Assembly (NCBI GenBank): GCA_965219175.1
Contig: CBDCNI010000001.1
Location: forward strand, 2,852,001-2,916,000
Reading direction: 5' to 3'
Source of the DNA: JBBPZK01 sp965219175
Lineage (GTDB): Bacteria > Actinomycetota > Rubrobacteria > Rubrobacterales > Rubrobacteraceae
Length of the DNA stretch: 64,000 bases
The notes beneath the pieces are model-generated. The model was not told where the DNA came from, made no database searches, and saw only the letters and a list, made by a program, of their open reading frames with translations. Position numbers and translations under genes: made by a program. Below, piece after piece: positions 31,815-40,469 of the stretch (position 1 is the first letter of the stretch; every line of letters starts with the position of its first letter).

Positions 31815-31940
31815 ATAATCCCCAGTATATCCGGACGGAGAGCCGAGCCGGTTAACATATCTTTCACATACTCTCGCGGGGATTGGACATCTCACCCCAG
31901 GCTGCGAGACAATGGTCGCAGCCGACGAAAGGAGCCGTCC

Positions 31941-32864
31941 GTGACGGAGAACGGAGCCCGACAGCTCCTGGTGGAGACTAACGGCCTCACAAAACGCTAC
32001 GGCTCGAAGATAACCGCCGTCGATAAACTAGACCTGAACGTCCGTCCCGGTGAGGTCTACGGATTTCTAGGGCCAAACGGGGCCGGTAAGACGACCACGC
32101 TTCGGATGCTGCTCGGTCTCATAAAGCCGACCTCCGGGACGGCTACGGTGCTCGGGGAAGCGCCGGGAGCTTCGGAGGGACTCGCCAGAGTAGGAGCCCT
32201 AGTCGAGTCGCCTGCCTTCTATCCGTATCTCTCGGGCCGGGACAACTTGAAGGTGATGGCCCGTTATTCTGGGGTAAAAAGGCAGCGCATCAAGGAAGTC
32301 CTGGATCAGGTAGAGCTGTCGGGGCGCGCGAAGGACAAGTTCAGGAAGTATTCACTCGGGATGAAGCAACGTCTCGGGGTGGCGGCGGCGCTCTTGAAGG
32401 ACCCGGACCTCCTGATCCTGGACGAGCCGACCAACGGCCTCGACCCGAAGGGCATGGCCGACATGAGAAAGCTCATAAAAGAACTAGGACGCGGGGAGAG
32501 GACCGTCCTGCTTTCGAGTCACCTGCTAGGAGAAGTCGAGCAGATCTGCGACCGGGTCGGCGTCATCAACAACGGAAAACTCGTCGCCGAAGGAACGGTT
32601 GCAGAGCTTCGGGGCGGCACGGGAATACTGGTCCGGGCCGAGCCGGTCGAGGAAGCGATCGAGATAGCGCGAAGGCTCGCCGGGGTCGAGGAGGTAAAGA
32701 TGACGGACGGGGCGCTGATGGTCTCAGCCGACCCGGAGCGGATAGCGGAGATCAACGAGAAACTGGTGGGCGCGGGGCTTCGAATAAGCGAGCTGCGGGT
32801 GAGCGAGCAGTCGCTCGAAGACGTCTTCCTGCAACTCACCGGAGAACCACAGGAGGAAGAGTAG
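31941..32864 (+). CDS. ABC transporter ATP-binding protein (ABC-2 type)
   Basis: This 307-residue protein has Walker A GPNGAGKTTT, signature YSLGMKQRLGVAAALL, Walker B LLILDEPTNGLDP and the H-loop LLSSHLLGEVEQIC. A C-terminal extension of about 80 residues is usual for the CcmA/BcrA-like exporters. GTG start 31941 behind AAAGGAG. It is followed one base later by the permease gene, so the two are a transcription unit. Confidence 0.93.
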   Translation: MTENGARQLLVETNGLTKRYGSKITAVDKLDLNVRPGEVYGFLGPNGAGKTTTLRMLLGLIKPTSGTATVLGEAPGASEGLARVGALVESPAFYPYLSGRDNLKVMARYSGVKRQRIKEVLDQVELSGRAKDKFRKYSLGMKQRLGVAAALLKDPDLLILDEPTNGLDPKGMADMRKLIKELGRGERTVLLSSHLLGEVEQICDRVGVINNGKLVAEGTVAELRGGTGILVRAEPVEEAIEIARRLAGVEEVKMTDGALMVSADPERIAEINEKLVGAGLRISELRVSEQSLEDVFLQLTGEPQEEE

Positions 32865-32865
32865 C

Positions 32866-33756
32866 GTGGGCAGCTTCAGGGCGGAGTTCCTCAAGATCCG
32901 CAAACGTCCGGCGACGTGGGTGCTCGGTCTGATCTGGCTGGCCGTCATAGTCCTGCTCGCCTACACCTTGACCTACACCTTCCTTTCCATCACCCCTCCA
33001 CCGCCAAAAGCACCCAAAGACGCCCCGCCTAGAGTCCAGAAGCAGATAGATAGGCAGCAAAAGCAGCAAGAGCGGATACAGAAGGAGCAGCTAAAAACCC
33101 TGTACCCGCAAAACCTGACCTCCAATATAATGAACGGCTTCCCGAACCTCGGCGGCCCGATAGCCCTGATCCTGGGCGCGCTGGCTGTCGGCAGCGAGTA
33201 CGGCTGGGGTACGCTCAAAACTATATTCTCCCAGCGGCCAAAGAGGCTGGGAGTTTTCGCGGGGAAGCTGTTCGCCCTTCTCGTCGTCCTGGTCTTGCTC
33301 GCGGCTCTGGCGTTCGCGGCGGGCGCGGCCTGTAGCTACGTCATAGCCGGGCTTCAAGACGTGCCGGTAAGCTGGCCTTCTTACGGCGAGTTCGCCCGCG
33401 CCCTCGGCTCCGGTACGTTGATCCTCGTCCTCTGGGCCGCGATGGGCGTCTTTCTCGCGGCACTCCTCAGGAGCACGGCACTCTCCATCGCCATCGGGCT
33501 GGTCTACGCCCTGGTACTCGAAGGAATCATCTTCAGCCTGCCGATAGATAGCGAAGCCTTCCGAAACTCCCGCAAGTTCTTTCCAGGCCAGAACTCGAAC
33601 TTCCTGGCCGACTCTTTCACCAGGGACCTACCGCAGGGCTTCGGTGGATCAAAGCCTCTCGTAGACCCCGGACAGGCGGCGCTGGTCCTCGGTATCTACA
33701 TCGTCGTCTTCGTTGTCCTCGCAGCCCTCCTCCTCCGACGGCGGGACGTGACCTGA
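32866..33756 (+). CDS. ABC-2 type transporter permease
   Basis: This 296-residue protein has an N-terminal helix. A hydrophilic Pro/Lys/Gln-rich extracellular loop follows (about residues 45-80, including QKQIDRQQKQQERIQKEQ), then five further helices. GSEYGWGTLKTIFSQRPKR is the cytoplasmic loop typical of the bacitracin/lantibiotic-type (BcrB-like) permeases. It starts at GTG 32866 behind GGAGGAAG. Substrate is unknown. Confidence 0.88.
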   Translation: MGSFRAEFLKIRKRPATWVLGLIWLAVIVLLAYTLTYTFLSITPPPPKAPKDAPPRVQKQIDRQQKQQERIQKEQLKTLYPQNLTSNIMNGFPNLGGPIALILGALAVGSEYGWGTLKTIFSQRPKRLGVFAGKLFALLVVLVLLAALAFAAGAACSYVIAGLQDVPVSWPSYGEFARALGSGTLILVLWAAMGVFLAALLRSTALSIAIGLVYALVLEGIIFSLPIDSEAFRNSRKFFPGQNSNFLADSFTRDLPQGFGGSKPLVDPGQAALVLGIYIVVFVVLAALLLRRRDVT

Positions 33757-33841
33757 GACAGCCTTGCAGAGAACCCTGCCGCTCCTTTCAGGCTGAATCT
33801 TTTGGCGAGCACTGGCCGATTGAGATGCTGACTAACTCGTA

Positions 33842-35572
33842 TCAGAGCTTCGGGCGGCGTTCGGTGTAGCGGTTGGTGATCGGCATTCGGCGGTCGCGGC
33901 CGAAGGAGCGACTGGTTACTTTGATGCCTATGGGGGCCTGGCGGCGTTTGTACTCGGCGGCGTTTACGAGCTTGACGACCCGCCGCACGTCTTCCTCGTC
34001 GTAGCCGGAGGCGACTATCTCCCCGATGCCCTTGTCTTCCTCGATGTAGGCTTCGAGGATCGGGTCTAGAACGTCGTAGGGTGGCAGGGAGTCGCTGTCG
34101 CGCTGATCTTCGCGCAACTCGGCGGAGGGTTCCTTGTCGAGCACAGACTCTGGAACGACCTCGCGCCCTTCGAGCTCGTTGATGTGTCGGCAGACGCTGT
34201 AGACGAGGGTCTTGGGGACGTCCTTTATGACGGCGAAACCTCCGGCCGAGTCACCGTAGAGGGTGGAGTAACCGACGCTCATCTCGCTCTTGTTGCCGGT
34301 AGATAGCACGATCCAACCGAACTTGTTGCTCAACGCCATCAGGATGTTTCCCCGGATGCGTGACTGTAAATTCTCCTCGGTCACGTCCTCGGGCAGTCCC
34401 TTGAAAGCTCCTCTCAGCATCTCCCGGTAGGCGTCGAAGGCCGGGCCTATGGCGACTTCCTGAACGTCTATGCCCAGGTTTTTGGCGAGGGCCTGGGCGT
34501 CGGTGTTGCTCCCGATGGAGGTATAGCGGCTCGGCATCAAGACACCGGTCACGTTCTCGGGGCCGAGAGCCCGCGCGGCGACGGCCGCCGAGAGCGAAGA
34601 GTCTATGCCGCCCGAGAGGCCGAGCACTCCCCGCGAAAATCCGTTCTTCTCGAAGTAGTCCCGCAACCCCAGCGTCAGCGCTTCGAGCACCTCCCCTTCC
34701 TCCGGGAGAGCCGGTTCGACCCGCAACCCGCCGGAGACGGTCGGCTCTGCTTCGTCGGCGTATCCGGAGACTTCCACCAGCTCGGGGGAGTGACCGAGGT
34801 CTTCCTTGCGAGGTCGGGGGTCGTGGAGGCGGCGGCTGATCGCCTCTTCAGGGTGTAAGTCTACGAGTAGCAGGTCCTCCTCGAACTGCTTCGCCCGGCC
34901 GAGCAAACATCCTTCCGGGTCGAAGGCGACGGAGTGTCCGTCGAAGACGAGCTCGTCCTGGCCGCCGACGAGGTTGCAGAACAAGACGTAGCAGCCGTAG
35001 TCCGAGGCCCGCACCCCGAGCATCCGCTCCCGGAACGTTCCCTTCCTGCGGTGGTACGGCGAGGCGGAGATATTCAGTAGGACGCTGGCGCCGCCGAGCG
35101 CCTGCTCTCGCGCCGGGCCGCCCGGATACCAGATATCCTCGCAGACGCTCACCCCGAGCAGCGAGCCGTCCAGCTTGAGGATTGGGGCACCCGCGTCCTC
35201 CCGGAAGTAGCGGTTCTCGTCGAAGACGCCGTAGTTCGGCAGGTAATGCTTGTGGTAGCGGTGGAGGACTTCACCGCCGGAGACGACAGCGCAGGAGTTG
35301 TAGAGGTCGCTCGTCAGGTCCACGAACCCGATTGCGGCGACCACTCCTTCCGGCACTTTTCCGGCGAGCTCCTCCAGCGCCTTCAGGTTTTCCTGGATAA
35401 AGCCCGGTTGGAGCAGTAAGTCCTCCGGCGGGTAGCCGGGGATGGTCAATTCCGGGAAGGCGACGACGCTCGCACCGGACTCGACCGCCTTGTGGAGGGC
35501 GTCGGTTGCTTTCTCCACGTTTCCCCACACGTCACCGACTGTAGTGTTGATCTGGGCGAGCGCGACTCTCAT
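33842..35572 (-). CDS. nadE: Glutamine-dependent NAD+ synthetase
   Basis: This 576-residue protein has two domains. The N-terminal nitrilase-fold glutaminase shows Glu41 in AFPELTIPGYPPEDLL, Lys in YHKHYLPN and Cys in SVCEDIWYPGG. The C-terminal synthetase has the P-loop LGLSGGIDSSLSAAVAA and STGNKSEMSVGYSTLYGDSA. It makes NAD+ from deamido-NAD+, ATP and glutamine. I place the start at ATG 35572 (MRVALAQINTTVG), the family's normal N-terminus. TATATT ends 6 bases upstream, so the mRNA is probably leaderless. Upstream in-frame codons to 35737 are not conserved. Confidence 0.95.
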   Translation of the reverse strand: MRVALAQINTTVGDVWGNVEKATDALHKAVESGASVVAFPELTIPGYPPEDLLLQPGFIQENLKALEELAGKVPEGVVAAIGFVDLTSDLYNSCAVVSGGEVLHRYHKHYLPNYGVFDENRYFREDAGAPILKLDGSLLGVSVCEDIWYPGGPAREQALGGASVLLNISASPYHRRKGTFRERMLGVRASDYGCYVLFCNLVGGQDELVFDGHSVAFDPEGCLLGRAKQFEEDLLLVDLHPEEAISRRLHDPRPRKEDLGHSPELVEVSGYADEAEPTVSGGLRVEPALPEEGEVLEALTLGLRDYFEKNGFSRGVLGLSGGIDSSLSAAVAARALGPENVTGVLMPSRYTSIGSNTDAQALAKNLGIDVQEVAIGPAFDAYREMLRGAFKGLPEDVTEENLQSRIRGNILMALSNKFGWIVLSTGNKSEMSVGYSTLYGDSAGGFAVIKDVPKTLVYSVCRHINELEGREVVPESVLDKEPSAELREDQRDSDSLPPYDVLDPILEAYIEEDKGIGEIVASGYDEEDVRRVVKLVNAAEYKRRQAPIGIKVTSRSFGRDRRMPITNRYTERRPKL

Positions 35573-35578
35573 GCCCGT

Positions 35579-35584
35579 AATATA
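35579..35584 (-). promoter_or_regulatory. TATATT -10 element of leaderless nadE
   Basis: On the minus strand TATATT, then ACGGGC, then the ATG of nadE, the same 6-base spacing as both corA genes. No Shine-Dalgarno site is present. Confidence 0.55.
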
Positions 35585-35634
35585 TCGCGTTGGGCGGCGG
35601 CGGTGTAGAGTAGGACCCGACCGGAAGGAGAGAC

Positions 35635-36501
35635 TTGTCACGGAAAGACCCATCGAGCGACGTGTCGGCGGATAAAGCGAGGCGGCACGCCGAAAGCGCC
35701 GCCCGAAAGGTGAGCCCCTGGATCGACGGCCTGGCACGTGCGGGCTACGTGGCTAAGGGTGTTGTATACGCGGTGATCGGGATACTGGCGATCCGGGCGG
35801 CGACCAGTACGGGCGGCAAGACGACCGGCACGAGCGGCGCGTTCCAGAGCCTCGGGTCAAACCCTTTCGGCAAAGTCCTGCTCATCCTTCTCGCCATAGG
35901 ACTCCTCGGGTACGCGCTGTGGAAGCTCGTGCAAGGGATTATGGACCCGGAGGACAAGGGCAACGACTTCATGGGGATCATCCGACGCGCGGCCTACGTC
36001 GGAAGCGCCCTGATCTACGGCGGTCTTTCCCTGACAGCCGCGCAGGAGGTAATAGGCTCCGAGGGGAAGCAGGAATCCAAAGACAACCTGACGGCCCAGG
36101 TCTTGGCCTACCATCCGCCGCTGGGCCAGATACTCGTGGCGCTCGCCGGTCTCGTCGTGGTCGGGGTCGGCCTCTACCAGTTGCACGCGGCCATAAAATC
36201 CAAGTTCATGGATGACTTGAAGCTGGACGAGATGAGCGAAGTAGAGGAGCGCTGGACAACGAGCGTCGGCAGCATCGGCACCACCGCCCGCGCCGTCGCC
36301 ATCCTCATCGCCGGAGGGTTCGTGGTGCTTGCCGCCTACCAGTCCGACCCGAGCGAGACCCGCGGCCTCGGCGGCGCGCTCCACACTCTCTCCCAACAAC
36401 CCTACGGACCATACCTCCTGGGAGTCGTCGCCATCGGCCTCATAACCTACGGCCTCTTCATGTTCATGATCGCCCGTTACCGGCGAGTCGAACCCCACTG
36501 A
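35635..36501 (+). CDS. DUF1206 membrane protein
   Basis: This 288-residue protein has six helices arranged as three repeats of a two-helix unit. The repeats open GLARAGYVAKGVVYAVIGIL, IIRRAAYVGSALIYGGLSL and SIGTTARAVAILIAGGFVV. This triple repeat is diagnostic of DUF1206. TTG 35635 lies 5-6 bases behind GGAAGGAG. The function of the family is unknown. It is divergent from nadE. Confidence 0.9.
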   Translation: MSRKDPSSDVSADKARRHAESAARKVSPWIDGLARAGYVAKGVVYAVIGILAIRAATSTGGKTTGTSGAFQSLGSNPFGKVLLILLAIGLLGYALWKLVQGIMDPEDKGNDFMGIIRRAAYVGSALIYGGLSLTAAQEVIGSEGKQESKDNLTAQVLAYHPPLGQILVALAGLVVVGVGLYQLHAAIKSKFMDDLKLDEMSEVEERWTTSVGSIGTTARAVAILIAGGFVVLAAYQSDPSETRGLGGALHTLSQQPYGPYLLGVVAIGLITYGLFMFMIARYRRVEPH

Positions 36502-36545
36502 AAGGTCCGAACCCCGAAAACGCTTCGGGTAGAATAACCTCCACT

Positions 36546-37019
36546 TTGAGAACCTCACAGAACAAAAAACAAGACCCTGGCGCCTCCCTGTGCTCCGCCG
36601 GAGCCCTCGCCGCAACCATCCTCCAAAAAGCCTGCAAAGCCGGCCCGGAGCACGAAAAGCGCCCGATGCTTGAGACCGTCCGGGAGGCCGCCCTCGACCT
36701 GGAAAACCAACTCGAAGCCCTGGCTCGCTCCGGCGGGGACGGTCCTCTTCCGTCCGCTTTGCTGGCCGAGGGAGCGCAGCGCTGCGCGGACCTCGCGAAC
36801 CTGGCCGCTTGCGCCCTTCCGTCGATGCCCACAGCACAGACCGCGCCCACAATCGCCGCCGCGCATCTGGCTGCCGGGGCAGTCCGGGCCTTCGTCGCGC
36901 TCGTCGGGGGGTCTGAGGGCGCGGACAACGGTTACGCTGTCCGGGATGCGCGCGGAGCCGAGTGGCGGGCCGGGCTCGCCGTCCGGCAGGTAGAAAGTTT
37001 GGCGGAAGACCAGAGCTAG
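36546..37019 (+). CDS. Ala-rich helical hypothetical protein, 157 aa
   Basis: TTG 36546 starts a frame of 157 codons. The product is rich in Ala and Leu and predicted to be a helical bundle (GALAATILQKACKAGPEHEK, later TIAAAHLAAGAVRAFVALVGG). The -10-like TAGAAT is about 10 bases upstream. It overlaps the convergent NUDIX gene by 4 bases at its end. I recognise no family; codon-position GC is compatible with a real gene, but the antisense frame is also long here, so the call is moderate. Confidence 0.5.
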   Translation: MRTSQNKKQDPGASLCSAGALAATILQKACKAGPEHEKRPMLETVREAALDLENQLEALARSGGDGPLPSALLAEGAQRCADLANLAACALPSMPTAQTAPTIAAAHLAAGAVRAFVALVGGSEGADNGYAVRDARGAEWRAGLAVRQVESLAEDQS

Positions 37020-37642
37020 AAGATGCGCTCGGGCTGCTCTCCACCGAGCGCCCTACGGGCCGCCCGTGTCACGCGAGCGAGGTAATCGTCGTCGTTCGGG
37101 ACGAAGTCGGTTAGGCTCGCGTGGGCATCGAGCGACTCGCCTTCCTTCCACTCTCGCACCGCTACGGTCTCTCCTCCGGCCAGCTTTTCGGCATCATCCA
37201 GAGGTATTCGGACCAGCGACTCGACCTCTTCTTTTTGGAGGTGAAGGTCTCCGGGCGCGGTTGGATCCAGGAGTAGAAAAACTTCGTGGAACTCGCGGTC
37301 GCAGCCGCCCGGTATCTCCTGTTCGATGCGGCGGGAGCCGAGCGGGATGAGCCGTTCCGGGTCGGGGGTTAGGCCGAGTTCCTCGTCGAGTTCTCGGAGG
37401 CCGTCGAGGGTCGTCTCTCCGGCGGCGAGGTGACCGGCGGCGGTAACGTCGAGCTTACCGGGCCAGGTGTCTTTTTCGGCGGCGCGGCGCTGGACGAGCA
37501 GGTACGGGCCGTCGGAGTCGGTGGAGGAGATCCAACAGTGAAAACATCGGTGCCAGAGGCTCTCGCGGTGCGCTTCGCTCTTCCAGGCGACCCGCCCGGT
37601 CGGTTCTCCGGAGGCGTCCAGTATGTCGATCTTCTCGTCCAC
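37016..37642 (-). CDS. NUDIX hydrolase, IDI-like
   Basis: This 208-residue protein has a clear Nudix box, GHLAAGETTLDGLRELDEELGL (G-x5-E-x7-RE-x2-EE-x-G-x), with the flanking CFHCWISS and DVTAAGHL strands seen in isopentenyl-isomerase-like NUDIX proteins. A C-terminal extension of about 50 residues carries PNDDDYLARV. GTG start 37642; no Shine-Dalgarno site is seen. Substrate is unknown; hydrolysis of a nucleoside diphosphate derivative is expected. Confidence 0.88.
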   Translation of the reverse strand: MDEKIDILDASGEPTGRVAWKSEAHRESLWHRCFHCWISSTDSDGPYLLVQRRAAEKDTWPGKLDVTAAGHLAAGETTLDGLRELDEELGLTPDPERLIPLGSRRIEQEIPGGCDREFHEVFLLLDPTAPGDLHLQKEEVESLVRIPLDDAEKLAGGETVAVREWKEGESLDAHASLTDFVPNDDDYLARVTRAARRALGGEQPERIF

Positions 37643-37738
37643 GAACTAGAGCTTACCAGCCGGGATCAAGCAACCGGCAAACACGACTGTAAAATGTAGC
37701 CGCAACGCTGTGGCGGCTGAGAGATCCGGGGAGGCGGC

Positions 37739-38776
37739 ATGACGACCGTGGTTGTGACGAGTTTTTTCGAGGAGGAGTATATCCGGCGCTTTAGGGAGGT
37801 GGATGACCGGCTGGAGGTCATCTTCCGGGAAGACCTCGTCCCGCCGCCGCGATGGGGCGGCGACCACAAGGGGCCGGGAGACTGGAAGCGCTCGCCGGAG
37901 CAGGAAGAGGAATTTCTCGGCATGATCGCCGAGGCTGAGGTACTCTTCGACTTCCCGAGCGGCCACGTAGAAGACTTGACGAAGGTTGCCCCGAAGCTGC
38001 GCTGGTTGCAGGGTAGCATGGCGGGGGCCGGGGAGGTCTCCGCCCGCGCCAACCTCCAGGACACGGACGTGACCGTGACGACCGCGAGCGGCGTATTCTC
38101 CTCTTCGCTCGCCGAGTTCGTCCTGGCGGGGCTCCTCTCGCACGCGAAAGTCCTGGACAGCCTGCGGCGCGACAAACACGAGAAGCTCTGGCGAGAGGAC
38201 GCCGTCTCGGAGACGCTCCGGGACAAAACGCTTTGCATCGTCGGGATGGGCAGCATAGGACGAGCCATCGCCGGGTTGGCGAAGCCTTTCGGGATGCGGA
38301 TACTGGGCGTAAAGCGGACGATCCGTGAGGACGACCCCGCCCGCGAGCACGCCGACGACCTCTACACGACGGAGCACCTCAGAGACGCTCTGGGAGAAGC
38401 CGACTACGTCGTCGTGACGCTACCCTCCACCCCGGAGACAGAACACTTGCTGGATGAAGGGGCGATACGGGGCATGAAACCGGAGGCGTACTTCGTTAAC
38501 GTGGGCCGCGGGAAAGTCGTGGACGAAGGGGTGTTGGTGGAGGCGCTCGAAGACGGTCACCTCTCGGGGGCGGCGCTCGACGTGTTCGAGGAGGAGCCTC
38601 TGCCGGAGGAGAGCCCGCTGTGGGAGCTTGGAAACGTGATCATCAGCCCCCACGCCACGGACAACGTTCCGGCCTTGACCAACCTGATGCTGGCGGACCT
38701 CTTCTGCGACAACCTCCGCCGCTACATGGCCGGAGAAGACCTCATCAACGTGCTGGACAAGCGATTACTGTACTGA
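37739..38776 (+). CDS. D-2-hydroxyacid dehydrogenase family protein
   Basis: This 345-residue protein has the Rossmann motif GMGSIGRAIAGLAKPFGMRI and the catalytic region VNVGRGKVVDEGVLVEALED (Arg just before, in this fold, is replaced by the usual NVGRG), then DVFEEEPLPEESPLW and SPHATDN with the acid/base His. ATG 37739 follows GGGGAGG. It reduces 2-keto acids or oxidises D-2-hydroxyacids with NAD(P). It stands alone on this strand between NUDIX and the CNNM gene. Confidence 0.9.
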   Translation: MTTVVVTSFFEEEYIRRFREVDDRLEVIFREDLVPPPRWGGDHKGPGDWKRSPEQEEEFLGMIAEAEVLFDFPSGHVEDLTKVAPKLRWLQGSMAGAGEVSARANLQDTDVTVTTASGVFSSSLAEFVLAGLLSHAKVLDSLRRDKHEKLWREDAVSETLRDKTLCIVGMGSIGRAIAGLAKPFGMRILGVKRTIREDDPAREHADDLYTTEHLRDALGEADYVVVTLPSTPETEHLLDEGAIRGMKPEAYFVNVGRGKVVDEGVLVEALEDGHLSGAALDVFEEEPLPEESPLWELGNVIISPHATDNVPALTNLMLADLFCDNLRRYMAGEDLINVLDKRLLY

Positions 38777-38912
38777 GCCATATTTCGTTGTGGGCGCGAG
38801 ATGATATATTCCTATCTGTGCCGTCACGGACCTCAGCGACACCTAGCATCGGCCCGCATGATAAATATCCGGGCGCGAGACGCGTTTCTGTAAGCCAGAG
38901 CCGGGAGTCGTA

Positions 38913-40265
38913 CTGGAAAGCATCTTAATCCCCGCCCTAAAAATCCTCGCGGCACTCTTTCTGGTAGCTTTGAACGGATTTTTCGTGGCAGCCGAGTTCT
39001 CGCTCGTGAAGATCCGCTCGACCCAGGTCGAAGGGCTGGTAGAGGAAGGCCGGGCGTCTGCGGGACTAGTCAAGGAAGCGACCGGCAAGCTGGACACGTA
39101 TCTGGCCGTAACGCAACTCGGGATCACGATCTCCTCCCTGGGGCTCGGCGCGCTCGGGGAGCCTGCCGTGGCGGCGGTGCTGGAGCCTCTTTTCGGTGCG
39201 CTCGGCATGCCGGAGAACATCCTCCACCCGGCGGCGTTCGTGCTGGGGTTCCTGGCGATCACCTTCCTGCACGTAGTCTTCGGAGAGCTCTCACCCAAGA
39301 CGATCGCGATACAAAGCCCCACCGGAACCGCGCTTTTCGTGGCGCCGGTTATGAAATTCTTCTACTACCTGCTGCTGCCCGGCACCTTCCTCTTCAACGG
39401 GACGGCCAACGCCTTCACCAGGATGCTCGGGTACCCTCCGGCTTCGGAAGGAGACGACACGCACTCGGAAGATGAGATCCGCACGCTAGTCTCCCAATCG
39501 GCCCGGCACGGGATGTTGGATCGGGACGAGGAGGAGATGGTCAGCGCGGTGTTCGAGCTCAACGACAAGGTGGCCCGTGAGATCATGGTCCCGAGGCCCG
39601 ACGTGGTCGCGCTCTCGTCCGAAACTCTCCTCAAAGGCCTTGTCTCGGTCGCGGCGGCCGGAAACTACACCCGTTACCCGGTATACGAAGGGGAATCGGC
39701 GAATCGCATAGCAGGAGCCGTACACGTCAAAGACTTGTTGCGGGCCGTAGAACAAGAAGGCAGCCTCGATTCGAAAACTACGGCGCGCGACCTGATGCGC
39801 GACGTCCTGACCGTCCCAGAGAACCGCCGCATAGACGAAATCTTGGAGGACTTCCAGAAGCAGGAGATCCAGATGGCGATAGTCATAGATGAGTGGGGCT
39901 CTTTCGAGGGGCTCTTCACGATCGAAGACATCCTGGAGGAGATAGTCGGGGAGATCCGGGACGAGTTCGACGAGGAGGAACCGGCAGTCTACAAGCTGGA
40001 AGGCGGAGCCTACTCCGTGGACGGACGCATCCCGATCCAGGTGGTAAACGAGGCCCTCGGCTCGGCGTTCGAGAGCGAAGACTTCGACACCATCGGCGGC
40101 CTCGTCCTCGGCGAACTCGGCCGCCCTCCCGAAGTGGGAGACGAACTTGCCCTCGACGGCCACACCTTGCTGGTAGACGAGACCGATGGCCCCCGCGTCG
40201 CCCAGGTCATCGTCCGGGAACGCGCCGCGGAGCAGGACGATGAGCGAGACCAGAAAGAGGAGTAG
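38913..40265 (+). CDS. CNNM/CorC (hemolysin-like) family membrane protein
   Basis: The protein has an N-terminal DUF21 (CNNM) domain of three to four helices (NGFFVAAEFSLVKIRSTQVE; FLHVVFGELSPKTIAIQSPT), then a CBS-domain pair (VPRPDVVALSSE; VKDLLRAVEQ) and a C-terminal CorC_HlyC domain (EDFDTIGGLVLGELG). It is implicated in divalent-metal (Mg/Co) efflux or tolerance. The start is unusual. The first helix continues upstream of TTG 38970 as LESILIPALKILAALFLVAL, to a CTG at 38913 with GGGAG 5-6 bases before it. No ATG, GTG or TTG is available there. If CTG is not used, the gene starts at 38970. Confidence 0.85.
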   Translation: MESILIPALKILAALFLVALNGFFVAAEFSLVKIRSTQVEGLVEEGRASAGLVKEATGKLDTYLAVTQLGITISSLGLGALGEPAVAAVLEPLFGALGMPENILHPAAFVLGFLAITFLHVVFGELSPKTIAIQSPTGTALFVAPVMKFFYYLLLPGTFLFNGTANAFTRMLGYPPASEGDDTHSEDEIRTLVSQSARHGMLDRDEEEMVSAVFELNDKVAREIMVPRPDVVALSSETLLKGLVSVAAAGNYTRYPVYEGESANRIAGAVHVKDLLRAVEQEGSLDSKTTARDLMRDVLTVPENRRIDEILEDFQKQEIQMAIVIDEWGSFEGLFTIEDILEEIVGEIRDEFDEEEPAVYKLEGGAYSVDGRIPIQVVNEALGSAFESEDFDTIGGLVLGELGRPPEVGDELALDGHTLLVDETDGPRVAQVIVRERAAEQDDERDQKEE

Positions 40266-40469
40266 ACGTACTCGCCGGATACCCCGGCGGGACCTCTTTA
40301 TACTTGGTAAACGGTGAGCGGGAGAGTAAAGATTCACTGCTAAAGGTAGTAGAATGTCGTTCTCCTGAACCAGAGAGGAGATGCCGGTCTGCGCTCGTTA
40401 ATAGGGGTAAAGTCCCCGGTATATTTATCATCCGGCTCCAAATCCGGCGACCGTTTCGGGTGGGCGGAT

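Noticed and set aside
36464..36928. 154-codon minus-strand frame opposite the 36546 gene
   Set aside because: It overlaps the end of DUF1206, has no ribosome site, and reads as out-of-frame Ser/Pro/Arg-rich sequence.
35857..37044. Open frame of 395 codons on the minus strand across DUF1206 and the 36546 gene
   Set aside because: It runs antisense through a convincing DUF1206 gene with no motif of its own.
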